The position numbers and the translations under genes are program-made. From assembly GCA_964370735.1 (NCBI GenBank), contig CAYJLC010000012.1, positions 1 to 49,506 of the forward strand: 49,506 nucleotides of DNA. The letters run 5' to 3'. Shown in pieces: positions 42,529-49,506 of the stretch. Position 1 is the stretch's first letter. Every line of letters begins with the position of its first letter. The DNA is from CAYJLC01 sp964370735 (GTDB taxonomy: Bacteria; Bacillota; Clostridia; Oscillospirales; Butyricicoccaceae). The notes beneath the pieces are model-generated. The model worked only from the letters and a program-made list of their open reading frames with translations, was not told where the DNA came from and did not search any database.

Positions 42529-43044
42529 TTATGTATATAAAGTGAGCTCTAACTTTTCAGCCACATTTATCACTTTGCGATTTTTAGAGTTTGCATAATC
42601 TAATGTGTATTTCGTGCCACCCCCTGAGTTTTTATAAAAAGTAATAACTCGGCTAGAGTGGTCTACCATCATTCGGTTTCTTGAATAATAAATTGTTGAA
42701 ATATATTCTTCAGAAAGACAAATGGTGTATCTTGCTTTTTTTAGGATTTCTTCATAGTCGTTTTTGTCTTCTAAAGGCCAGTTTTTTGCTTGGTCCATAA
42801 AAGGTACAGCACACAAAAGTTTAATGTTGAAATCATTTTCTAATTCTAAGACAATTTTAGCGGCATATATATCAATTCCTCTGCTCATACCTGTAATAAA
42901 ATGAGTATAACCGTCGGCAACGCTTTCTAAAATCATAGCCTTTAGGTATTTTTTTATAAGCTCGATGTCATCTGTTATCTTTTCAGGTCTAGGTCCTGTG
43001 AAACAGCATGTCTTATTGATGTCTAGTTTTGGGAACAAATACAT
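42529..43044 (-). CDS. SLOG-fold protein, DUF1273/YpsA-like
   Basis: A 171-aa protein with a Rossmann-like SLOG fold. The N-terminus CCFTGPRPEKI resembles the DUF1273 start (SGYRPxE), HFITGMSRGIDIYAAKIVLEL is the nucleotide-binding region, and SRNRMMVDHSSRVITFYKNSGGGTKYTLDYA is the conserved second half. SLOG proteins bind nucleotide-derived ligands; some act with stress or phage-defence systems. AGGAGG precedes ATG 43044. No effector gene is adjacent, so a housekeeping role is the default. Confidence 0.82.
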   Translation of the reverse strand: MYLFPKLDINKTCCFTGPRPEKITDDIELIKKYLKAMILESVADGYTHFITGMSRGIDIYAAKIVLELENDFNIKLLCAVPFMDQAKNWPLEDKNDYEEILKKARYTICLSEEYISTIYYSRNRMMVDHSSRVITFYKNSGGGTKYTLDYANSKNRKVINVAEKLELTLYT

Positions 43045-43175
43045 TTTACCTCCTAACTTATCGTATAATATTTACTACATATATTATACAATAAAACAAA
43101 TATAAAATAAAGTTTTTCGTATAAAAAAAATGAAAAATGTTTATCCTTAAAATAAAAAATATTTTGAGGTTTAAT

Positions 43176-44684
43176 ATGGTTAATAAAAAAATTGTATATA
43201 TTTTTACGATTTTCTTCGTAATTATAACTCTAGGATTTTCTTTTTATAGCATTTTTGGTAAATCACTATTATATAATTATTACTATAATTTAGGTGTCGG
43301 CACGACTGTTGAAGCAGATAAAATATCGTATTTTAAGCGTGCTGTCGATGTTAATAGCGAAAATATCAAAGCTATAAATGAGCTTGTAGCAGTTTTTATA
43401 GACGAAGAACAATATGCTGAAGCGAAACATTACTTAAAAATCGGGCTTTTAAACAACCCTGATAATATGGATTTATACTTAAAGCAAATCAAGGTGTATG
43501 AACTTTCGTTTGAATATGATAATATGCTTAATTTTGCTTTGAATATAGATAGCGATTTTGTAAATCACGAGTATAAAAGCAAACGACCGAATACACCTAC
43601 TGTCGATATAGAAGAGGGGACTTATGAGGAGAGTATTAGGGTTTCGCTTTCATCGAATTACAAAACTTTCTATAAATTAAACGGTGATGATTACAAAATT
43701 TACAAAAGCCCGATAGTTTTAAACGATGGTTATTATACTTTATCGACCTTTTGTATGGATAATTTAGGGTTTATAAGCGAAGTTTCCACAAATGAATATG
43801 ATATAAAAGACTTATCAGCGCCTGTGAATTTTACAAGCACTGATATTGAAATAACAATAAAAGAGCAACTTGAAAATACTAATATTTTGAATGAAGTAAC
43901 ACTTAATACTGCAAAAATGATTGATTTATCGACTGAAGTATTATTTGATGACGACATAAAATCTCTCATTAATTGTCGTAGCCTTGAAACTTTGGTGCTT
44001 GGGAATATTTCGAATGTAACGACGCTTAAAGAGCTTTCGAAAATCGAAACGCTTACGTCGATTACGATTAATAAAGGCTGTTCTATGGAAATTTTTTCGG
44101 AAATTTTGAATATGCCTAAGGTTGAATATGTGAAAATTTTGAATTCAAGCATATATAATCTGCCCCAAAGTGGGATAACACTTGAAACATTAATAATCAA
44201 AAACAGCCTTTTATATGATATTTCGAACCTGGAAAATTACAAATCGCTGAATTATTTAGATTTATCTAAAAATGAAATAGATAAAATTTCAGGCATAAGT
44301 TCGCTTAAAAACCTGTCATATCTCGATTTGTCTGATAATAAAATTATCGATTTAGAACCGTTAATCGGCGCTGTATCTATAAATACGCTTAATTTATCTG
44401 GGAATGAAATTTATAGTATAAATGCACTTTCGGAACTTACTTTCGCAGAAAATCTTGATATTTCGCATAATAATGTGTCTAGTTTAAACGCGTTAGCGAA
44501 TTTAAGGTATCTTACAAAGGTAGATTGTTCGTATAATAGCATAATAACTCTAAAACCACTATCAAAGATTGTCACACTTGAGGAAATTTATGCGACAGAT
44601 AATCAAATTGACGATATTTCTTATCTAAATGAGTTTATTAATTTAAAAACGCTAGAACTTAATAACAATAAAGTAGATTATTAG
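43176..44684 (+). CDS. Membrane-anchored TPR + HEX_C-like + leucine-rich-repeat protein
   Basis: A 502-aa protein with an N-terminal anchor helix (VYIFTIFFVIITLGFSFYSIF). Residues about 40-125 look like two tetratricopeptide repeats (AINELVAVFIDEEQYAEAKHYLKIGLLNNP). Residues about 135-210 resemble the chitobiase C-terminal-like Ig module (PTVDIEEGTYEESIRVSLSS ... YKIYKSPI). From about 250 to the end there are roughly ten 21-22-residue internalin-type leucine-rich repeats (LxxLxxLxLSxNxI). It is probably a surface-exposed protein-protein interaction protein. ATG 43176 with GAGGT is chosen over an in-frame ATG at 43137. Confidence 0.8.
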   Translation: MVNKKIVYIFTIFFVIITLGFSFYSIFGKSLLYNYYYNLGVGTTVEADKISYFKRAVDVNSENIKAINELVAVFIDEEQYAEAKHYLKIGLLNNPDNMDLYLKQIKVYELSFEYDNMLNFALNIDSDFVNHEYKSKRPNTPTVDIEEGTYEESIRVSLSSNYKTFYKLNGDDYKIYKSPIVLNDGYYTLSTFCMDNLGFISEVSTNEYDIKDLSAPVNFTSTDIEITIKEQLENTNILNEVTLNTAKMIDLSTEVLFDDDIKSLINCRSLETLVLGNISNVTTLKELSKIETLTSITINKGCSMEIFSEILNMPKVEYVKILNSSIYNLPQSGITLETLIIKNSLLYDISNLENYKSLNYLDLSKNEIDKISGISSLKNLSYLDLSDNKIIDLEPLIGAVSINTLNLSGNEIYSINALSELTFAENLDISHNNVSSLNALANLRYLTKVDCSYNSIITLKPLSKIVTLEEIYATDNQIDDISYLNEFINLKTLELNNNKVDY

Positions 44685-44908
44685 ATAAATCCTTTAACTT
44701 TGCTATCAACATCGTCAAAATTTTTGATGTAGTGATAAATGTAAACGGTTTGTGTAAGCATAGATTCTAAATCCATAACTTTTTCACGAATTTTGCGTTT
44801 CATTTCGAGTGAATTTTCATTTTCTATGAGTAAATTTAGTCTTTTTATTTCGAATTCAACCTCTTTTATTGATTTTTCATAATCTTTGCACATATTTTCG
44901 AATGACAT
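44681..44908 (-). CDS. 75-aa coiled-coil protein, divergent partner of the XRE regulator
   Basis: Almost entirely helical and charged (YEKSIKEVEFEIKRLNLLIENENSLEMKRKIREKVMDLESML). It has no recognised domain. AAAGGTGG precedes ATG 44908, and the promoter at 44948-44976 contains an operator-like site shared with the XRE promoter. It overlaps the LRR gene stop by 4 bases tail to tail. A role as antirepressor, toxin or antitoxin can be imagined, but none is supported by sequence. Confidence 0.65.
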   Translation of the reverse strand: MSFENMCKDYEKSIKEVEFEIKRLNLLIENENSLEMKRKIREKVMDLESMLTQTVYIYHYIKNFDDVDSKVKGFI

Positions 44909-44923
44909 ATCGCCACCTTTCTA

Positions 44924-45063
44924 AACAAAATGTGTATCTCTGCGTATACTATACTACACAATTCGTTTCTTGTCAATAGTCAAAAACACATATTGTGTAA
45001 AAATTTTTATTGCAATTTGTCGAAACATTACAAAATGTGTATATTGACACTACAAATCGTGTA
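44924..45063. promoter_or_regulatory. Array of five operator-like sites in a divergent promoter region
   Basis: Sites of the form TACA-N5-TGTA: 44924-44936 (AACA/TGTA), 44955-44967 (TACA/CGTT, minus orientation), 44987-44999 (CACA/TGTA), 45029-45041 (exact) and 45051-45063 (exact). The second sits in the spacer of the minus-strand promoter, and the last in the spacer of the plus-strand promoter. This is a typical repressor-controlled divergent region. Confidence 0.7.
44948..44976 (-). promoter_or_regulatory. Minus-strand promoter of the 75-aa gene
   Basis: On the minus strand TTGACA (44976-44971), a 17-base spacer and TATAGT (44953-44948). An operator-like site lies in the spacer. Confidence 0.65.
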
Positions 45064-45072
45064 TGTTATAAT
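45044..45072 (+). promoter_or_regulatory. Promoter of the XRE regulator gene
   Basis: TTGACA (45044-45049), a 17-base spacer and TATAAT (45067-45072). An exact TACA-N5-TGTA site occupies the spacer. Confidence 0.75.
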
Positions 45073-45106
45073 AGTATTATCAAATTTTTAAAGAAGAGGT
45101 GAAAAA

Positions 45107-45487
45107 ATGATTGGTGATAAAATTAAAGAACTAAGAAAATCAAAAAAAATCACACAACTCGAGCTTGCTAACACTTTAGGGATATCGGCAGCGGCTGTTG
45201 GTATGTACGAGCAAAACAGAAGAGAGCCAAACTATGATTTAATAAAAAGGTTGGCTGAAATTTTTTCTGTGAGTGTGGATTATTTGATAGGTTATGAAGA
45301 AAAATTGAATTCAAATGTGTCGTATAAAACAAACGATATAAATTCGCTTGTTGATGATTTTTTAATTAAATTATCGCACGAAAAAAATCTGACTTTCGAC
45401 GGAGAGAATTTATCGAAAAATGACATCGAAAAAATTATAAATGCCATAAATGTTGGAGTGAAAATTGCGCTGGATAAAAATTCGTAA
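45107..45487 (+). CDS. XRE-family helix-turn-helix regulator
   Basis: A 126-aa repressor-type protein. Residues about 5-60 are an HTH_3 domain (IKELRKSKKITQLELANTLG ... YEQNRREPNYDLIKRLAEIF, VSVDYLIGYEE). The C-terminal 60 residues are helical and probably dimerise the protein. It resembles small phage or ICE immunity repressors and the SinR/ImmR type. It is divergent from the 75-aa gene, and the five-site operator array between them indicates autorepression. No integrase or other mobile genes are near. Confidence 0.87.
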   Translation: MIGDKIKELRKSKKITQLELANTLGISAAAVGMYEQNRREPNYDLIKRLAEIFSVSVDYLIGYEEKLNSNVSYKTNDINSLVDDFLIKLSHEKNLTFDGENLSKNDIEKIINAINVGVKIALDKNS

Positions 45488-45539
45488 TAATTAAATTTAA
45501 TATTTAATGTATTTAATGAATAATTATTACGAATTTTTT
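45476..45539 (+). terminator. Terminator of the XRE gene
   Basis: Long AT-rich inverted repeat: left arm AAATTCGTAATAATTA (about 45478-45493, containing the stop codon) pairs with TAATTATTACGAATTT (about 45521-45536), followed by T residues. A second small hairpin TTGATAAA/TTTATCAA follows near 45538-45556. Confidence 0.6.
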
Positions 45540-45622
45540 GATAAAAATTTATCAATTTTCACATGCGTTATTTCTCATAAATACAAATGTATACGAAAAA
45601 ACAACATTTTTGAAAAAATATG

Positions 45623-45652
45623 TTGATTTAATACGATGAAGTGTGTTATAAT
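45623..45652 (+). promoter_or_regulatory. Promoter of serC-serA
   Basis: TTGATT (45623-45628), an 18-base spacer and TATAAT (45647-45652). Confidence 0.6.
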
Positions 45653-45655
45653 AGA

Positions 45656-45691
45656 TTGCAAGGTACGAAATAATACCTTGCAAATTTTTTT
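45656..45691 (+). promoter_or_regulatory. 5'-terminal hairpin with T-run in the serC leader
   Basis: TTGCAAGGTA (45656-45665) and TACCTTGCAA (45674-45683) form a perfect 10-bp stem with an 8-base loop, then A and seven T (45685-45691). It begins at or within a few bases of the predicted transcript start, and serC ATG is at 45712. It may be an early terminator, an operator or an mRNA-stabilising hairpin. Confidence 0.7.
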
Positions 45692-45711
45692 ACTTAAAGA
45701 GAGGTAATAAT

Positions 45712-46791
45712 ATGTCAAGAGTAGTAAACTTTTCAGCAGGTCCATCAATGCTTCCTGAGTGGGTTTTAGAGAAAGCATCCGAGCAAATGTTAAATTATGA
45801 AGGTTCAGGTATGTCGGTTATGGAGATGAGCCACAGATCCAAAGTTTACGAATCTATCATTAACAAAACAACAGAGAGATTAAGACGCGTTTTATCTATC
45901 CCAGATAATTATGAAGTTCTATATTTCCAAGGTGGTGCGTCTGGTCAATTCGCAGCTATTCCATTAAACTTAGCTGTAAACGGCAAAGCAGACTATGTTG
46001 TTTCTGGTCAATTTTCAAAAAAAGCTTATGAAGAAGCAACAAAATACGGCGAAATGAATGTCGCTGCATCTTCAAAAGATGAGAATTTTACATATATCCC
46101 AACTCAAGAACAATTAAAATTAACAGAAGGTGCAGATTATGTGCACTTATGCCACAATAATACAATTTTCGGAACAAAATGGAACTATATCCCAGAAACA
46201 AATGGTGTGCCAATCGTTGCGGATATGTCTTCTAGCATTTTATCTGAAAAAATCGATGTTTCGAAATATGGAGTAATTTATGCTGGTGCTCAAAAAAATA
46301 TGGGTCCTGCTGGCGTTTGCGTTGTTATCGTTCGTAAAGATTTAATCGGTAATGCAAAACCATTCACTCCAGTTATTTTAGACTATAAAGCTATGGCTGA
46401 AAATGGTTCTATGTATAACACACCTCCAACGTATGGTATCTATATGATAGGCCTAGTTTTAGAGTGGATTGAAAACTTAGGTGGTATTGAAAAAATGGAA
46501 GAAATCAATGTAGAAAAAGCTGGTCTTTTATACGATTTCATCGATAATTCTAAACTTTTCAAGTGCCCAACAAAAAAAGAGTGTCGCTCTATGATGAACG
46601 TTACTTTTGTAACTGGCGACAACGATATGGACGCAAAATTTGTTAAAGAATGTACTGCAAATGGTTTTGAAAACATCAAAGGACATAGAAGCGTTGGCGG
46701 TATGCGTGCGTCAATCTATAACGCAATGCCAAGAGAAGGTATTGTTCGTTTAGTTGAATTTATGAGAAAATTTGAACAGGAGAACGGTTAA
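45712..46791 (+). CDS. serC: Phosphoserine aminotransferase
   Basis: Converts 3-phosphohydroxypyruvate and glutamate to phosphoserine. The 359-aa length is normal. The N-terminal FSAGPSMLPEWVLEKA motif, GGASGQFAAIPLNL, ADMSSSILS, and PLP lysine in YAGAQKNMGPAG are all present. AGAGGTAATA precedes ATG 45712. The stop codon overlaps the ATG of the next gene by one base, so serC and serA are translationally coupled. Confidence 0.97.
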   Translation: MSRVVNFSAGPSMLPEWVLEKASEQMLNYEGSGMSVMEMSHRSKVYESIINKTTERLRRVLSIPDNYEVLYFQGGASGQFAAIPLNLAVNGKADYVVSGQFSKKAYEEATKYGEMNVAASSKDENFTYIPTQEQLKLTEGADYVHLCHNNTIFGTKWNYIPETNGVPIVADMSSSILSEKIDVSKYGVIYAGAQKNMGPAGVCVVIVRKDLIGNAKPFTPVILDYKAMAENGSMYNTPPTYGIYMIGLVLEWIENLGGIEKMEEINVEKAGLLYDFIDNSKLFKCPTKKECRSMMNVTFVTGDNDMDAKFVKECTANGFENIKGHRSVGGMRASIYNAMPREGIVRLVEFMRKFEQENG

Positions 46792-47951
46792 TGAATATCA
46801 AGTTAGTAAATAAAATATCTAAAAATGGGCTGTCTTTATTTTCAGACGATTATGTTTGTGCAGAAGATATGCAAAATGCAGACGCAATGTTAGTAAGATC
46901 TGCAAAATTACACGATGAAGTTTTTGAAAAAAGCGTACAGTGTATCGCAAGAGCTGGTGCTGGTGTTAATAATATCCCACTTGACAGATGTGCAAAAGAG
47001 GGTATCGTTGTTTTCAATACTCCTGGTGCTAATGCTAATGCTGTTAAAGAATTAGTTTTAGGTTCTATGGTGCTTTCTGCTAGAAATATGCACAAAGGTA
47101 TCGAATGGTCTTCTACATTAAAAGGCAAAGGTGACGAAGTTGAAGCTTTAGTTGAAAAAGGCAAAGCGCAATTTGTAGGACCTGAAATTTCAGGCAAAAA
47201 AATTGGTGTTTTAGGACTAGGCGCAATCGGTGTTTTAGTTGCAAATGCTTGTAAATCTTTAGGCTTAGAGGTTTATGGTTATGACCCATATATTTCAATT
47301 AATGCAGCTTGGAACCTTAAAAAAGAGGTAAATTATGTTGCTGATATGAAACAAATTTTCGCAGAGTGTGACTATATCACAGTACATATTCCATTTAATA
47401 AGGACACAAAACACACAGTTAATGCTGAAATGTTAGAGCTTATGAAACCAACTGCTACTGTTATGAACTTTGCTCGTGGTGGTTTAGTTGATGATGATGC
47501 AATTATCGAAGCGCTAAATAATGGTAAAATCGCAAGTTATGTTACTGATTTTCCAAATGCAAAAACTATCGAATGCGATAAAATTATAAATATTCCTCAT
47601 TTAGGGGCATCAACTCCAGAGAGTGAAGAAAATTGTGCTGTTATGGCTGTAAATCAAGTGGCTGACTTCTTAGAAAACGGTAATATCGTGAATTCTGTGA
47701 ACTACCCTGATTTATCAATGCCTAGAGGAGCAAAAACAAGATGTTGTATCGCTCACGAAAACATTCCGAATGTTGTAGGGTCTGTTTCTTCAGTTCTTGC
47801 GTCAGAAGGCATTAATATCGAAAGTATGGCAAATCGCTCTAGAGGCGAATATGCTTATATGATGATAGATACAAATAGCGATATTTCTGCTGATTTAGTT
47901 ACTAAATTAGAAGAACAAAATGGCGTTATCAGAGTTCGTGTTATTGTTTAA
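46791..47951 (+). CDS. serA: D-3-phosphoglycerate dehydrogenase
   Basis: Oxidises 3-phosphoglycerate to 3-phosphohydroxypyruvate, supplying SerC. The 386-aa protein has the D-2-hydroxyacid dehydrogenase fold: NAD-binding KIGVLGLGAIGVLVANACK near residues 134-152, ARGGLVDDDAI, the catalytic His in IPHLGASTPE, and a C-terminal ACT-like domain (VGSVSSVLASEGINIESMAN) for probable serine feedback. The intervening ASB domain of long SerA is missing, which is normal for the short form. Phosphoserine phosphatase is not in the window. Confidence 0.93.
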   Translation: MNIKLVNKISKNGLSLFSDDYVCAEDMQNADAMLVRSAKLHDEVFEKSVQCIARAGAGVNNIPLDRCAKEGIVVFNTPGANANAVKELVLGSMVLSARNMHKGIEWSSTLKGKGDEVEALVEKGKAQFVGPEISGKKIGVLGLGAIGVLVANACKSLGLEVYGYDPYISINAAWNLKKEVNYVADMKQIFAECDYITVHIPFNKDTKHTVNAEMLELMKPTATVMNFARGGLVDDDAIIEALNNGKIASYVTDFPNAKTIECDKIINIPHLGASTPESEENCAVMAVNQVADFLENGNIVNSVNYPDLSMPRGAKTRCCIAHENIPNVVGSVSSVLASEGINIESMANRSRGEYAYMMIDTNSDISADLVTKLEEQNGVIRVRVIV

Positions 47952-47970
47952 TTAAAATAAATAAATGCAA

Positions 47971-47999
47971 AAAAGGAACGAGAAATCGTTCCTTTTAGT
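47971..47999 (+). terminator. Terminator of serC-serA
   Basis: AAAAGGAACGA-GAAA-TCGTTCCTTTT, an 11-bp stem with a GNRA-type loop. Confidence 0.88.
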
Positions 48000-48004
48000 A
48001 TGTT

Positions 48005-48036
48005 AAAAAAGCTGTCACTATTGCGACAGCTTTTTT
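48005..48036. terminator. Bidirectional terminator, serA side and phosphohexomutase side
   Basis: AAAAAAGCTGTC (48005-48016), loop ACTATTGC, and GACAGCTTTTTT; serves the convergent minus-strand gene. Confidence 0.88.
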
Positions 48037-48040
48037 ATAT

Positions 48041-49506
48041 TTAGTTAAATAATCCTTTTGAGTATTCTCTTAAATCAGCAACTTTTTTGTTTGCTTCTTC
48101 CATAGAAGATGCATTTGCTAAGATATATACTTTAACTTTAGGCTCTGTGCCTGATGGACGAATGATAAATTGAGTTCCATCGAAGAAGTCATAAATAACA
48201 ACGTCAGAACCTTCCATGTCCATTTTAGTCCAGTTAGAGAAATCATAGATATAGCCATCTTTGAAGTAACGAATTTGTTTTACTTTCATAGAACAAATTT
48301 CGTCTACTGGCTCATCTCTTAATTTTTTCATGATAGTTTGGATTTTAGAAGCACCTTCTGAACCAGCAAGAGTTACAGCGATAGTTTCTTCTAAGCTTGT
48401 GCCGTATTCTTCGTAAAGTGCAGCTAAAGCGTCAACTAAAGTCATGCCTTTTTTAGCATAGCTAGTAGCCATTTCAGCGATTAATGCTACGGCAGTGATA
48501 GCATCTTTATCGCGCGCGAAGTCGCCTACTAAATAGCCATAAGACTCTTCTAAACCGATGATAGTATCCTTGCCTTCAAGCTCTTTTTTACCGTCGATAA
48601 CTTCGGCGATAAATCTGAAACCTGTAAAGCTAGAATAGCAGTCTACGTTATTTTTTGCACAGATAACATCAACCATACCAGAAGTTACGATTGATTTAAC
48701 AACCATTGGTTTTTCAGGTAAATTACCACGTTTGATGATATAATCTACTAAAAGACAACCAGTTTGGTTACCAGTTAAGTGCTCGAATGAACCAGCTTTA
48801 TTTCTAGCCATAATACCAACTCTATCGGCATCAGGGTCAGTTGCGATTACAAGGTCAACGCCTTTTTCATCAGCAAGCGCTAAAGCCATGTCATAAGAAG
48901 AAAGCTCTTCTGGGTTTGGCGCTTTTAGTCCTGGGAAGTTTCCATCAATTTTCATTTGATCTTCAACACAGTAGATATTTTTGATACCAATATGTTCTAA
49001 TGCTTTTGGAGCAAGTTTATGTCCTGCACCGAAAAATGGAGTGAAAACAACAGAGAAATCGTCAACTTTAGCAGGAGAAGTCATTTTCATAGCCTCAGCC
49101 ATGAATAAATCTTCAGTTTCTTCGCCTAGGAATTTGATTAAACCTTTTTCCATTCCTTCGTCAAAAGAAACAGTGTTATAAGTTTCAAGCATGTCAAGCT
49201 CGCCCATTCTAGATGTGATATTATCAGCCATAACGTTATCAAGTTGAGCACCATTTGGCATATAAACTTTATAACCGTTATATTCTTTAGGGTTATGGCT
49301 TGCTGTGATATTAATACCAGCATCAGCACCATAATGACGAACAGAGAAAGAAACTAGTGGAGTTGGGCATAATTCTTTGAAAATATATGCTTTAATTCCA
49401 TTAGAAGCTAAAATTTCTGCACAAAGTCTAGAAAACTCGATAGAGAAATTTCTGCTGTCATAACCGATTACAACTAATAAATCAGTTTTATCAGGGTTTG
49501 AAGCTT
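48041..49506 (-). CDS. Phosphoglucomutase/phosphomannomutase family (5' end beyond window)
   Basis: Alpha-D-phosphohexomutase that interconverts hexose 1- and 6-phosphates through a phosphoserine. About 488 codons are visible. The active-site motif TASHNPKEYNGYK lies near 49265-49303 (serine phosphorylated in catalysis), the metal loop DPDADRVGIM, the sugar loop GLEESYGYLVGD, and the phosphate-binding RPSGTEPKVKVYI near the C-terminus. The reading frame runs open to 49506, so the start lies outside; an internal ATG at 49261 is inside the catalytic motif region and is not the start. Substrate preference cannot be told. Confidence 0.95.
   Translation of the reverse strand, partial: ASNPDKTDLLVVIGYDSRNFSIEFSRLCAEILASNGIKAYIFKELCPTPLVSFSVRHYGADAGINITASHNPKEYNGYKVYMPNGAQLDNVMADNITSRMGELDMLETYNTVSFDEGMEKGLIKFLGEETEDLFMAEAMKMTSPAKVDDFSVVFTPFFGAGHKLAPKALEHIGIKNIYCVEDQMKIDGNFPGLKAPNPEELSSYDMALALADEKGVDLVIATDPDADRVGIMARNKAGSFEHLTGNQTGCLLVDYIIKRGNLPEKPMVVKSIVTSGMVDVICAKNNVDCYSSFTGFRFIAEVIDGKKELEGKDTIIGLEESYGYLVGDFARDKDAITAVALIAEMATSYAKKGMTLVDALAALYEEYGTSLEETIAVTLAGSEGASKIQTIMKKLRDEPVDEICSMKVKQIRYFKDGYIYDFSNWTKMDMEGSDVVIYDFFDGTQFIIRPSGTEPKVKVYILANASSMEEANKKVADLREYSKGLFN

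Noticed and set aside
42480..42530. Direct repeat of GCCAAAAT after the SLOG gene
   Set aside because: Two short copies in AT-rich DNA without pairing or known function; likely chance.
1..49506. tRNA, rRNA, CRISPR, T-box or cobalamin riboswitch
   Set aside because: I looked for their conserved cores and repeat patterns on both strands by eye and saw none; a covariance-model scan would settle it.

Overview
This window looks like draft or metagenome-assembled chromosome from a low-GC, endospore-forming anaerobic member of the Bacillota (Clostridia). The signs are AT-rich DNA with strong AGGAGG-type ribosome sites and TTGACA-N17-TATAAT promoters, a sporulation sigma-G gene, corrinoid methyltransferase-type genes with a RACo-like activator, an ECF vitamin transporter and a purine riboswitch. 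Three N runs (6436-6445, 26779-26788, 27430-27489) mark assembly gaps. Two of them cut genes in a way that shows the stated gap length is nominal. I saw no tRNA, rRNA, CRISPR array, transposase or origin.

Layout. 1-1060: a self-regulated SdpR/SdpI-like pair whose promoter is flanked by two matching inverted repeats. 1095-5068 (minus): chemoreceptor, DUF3048 lipoprotein (frameshifted) and FecR-domain protein with a very acidic tail. 5446-8704: argG, a nitroreductase and argH. 8796-9167: a small Asn/Gln-rich membrane protein. 9213-15788: a corrinoid module with a DUF2284 protein and RACo-like activator on the minus strand, then a PocR/AraC regulator, corrinoid protein, UroD-like protein fused to a thioredoxin-like domain, and radical SAM enzyme on the plus strand. 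A lipoprotein, a small membrane protein and a COG0523 (CobW-like) GTPase follow to 17471. 17520-23203: two GGDEF proteins flank a flavin reductase-rubredoxin and a CCA-adding enzyme; the second GGDEF gene is interrupted by an in-frame stop. 23272-25757: an AGCS symporter and an AI-2E-type transporter. 25837-27400: an isolated xkdV/xkdW/xkdX-like tail cassette. 27490-28233: sigG. 28348-33174: ung, a cytidylate kinase-like protein, a DUF3784-like protein, a divergent MocR regulator/ECF S-component pair and a threonine aldolase. 33277-38242: guanine-type purine riboswitch controlling a BMP nucleoside ABC transporter. 38365-44684: GH2 beta-galactosidase, PatB-type lyase, SLOG-fold protein and LRR protein. 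44681-45487: divergent XRE repressor and 75-aa protein sharing an operator array. 45712-47951: serC-serA. 48041-49506: phosphohexomutase cut by the window edge.

How the genes work together. The most unusual block is 9213-17471. It has the accessory parts of a B12-dependent methyl-transfer system (corrinoid carrier, reductive activator, MtaA-like UroD fold, DUF2284, PocR sensor, GTPase) but no recognisable substrate-specific methyltransferase. The UroD-like protein also lacks the His of the usual zinc HxC motif and carries a CxxC thioredoxin-like domain. The purine-regulated transporter, the arginine and serine genes and the vitamin-transport pair are ordinary housekeeping systems with readable control elements.
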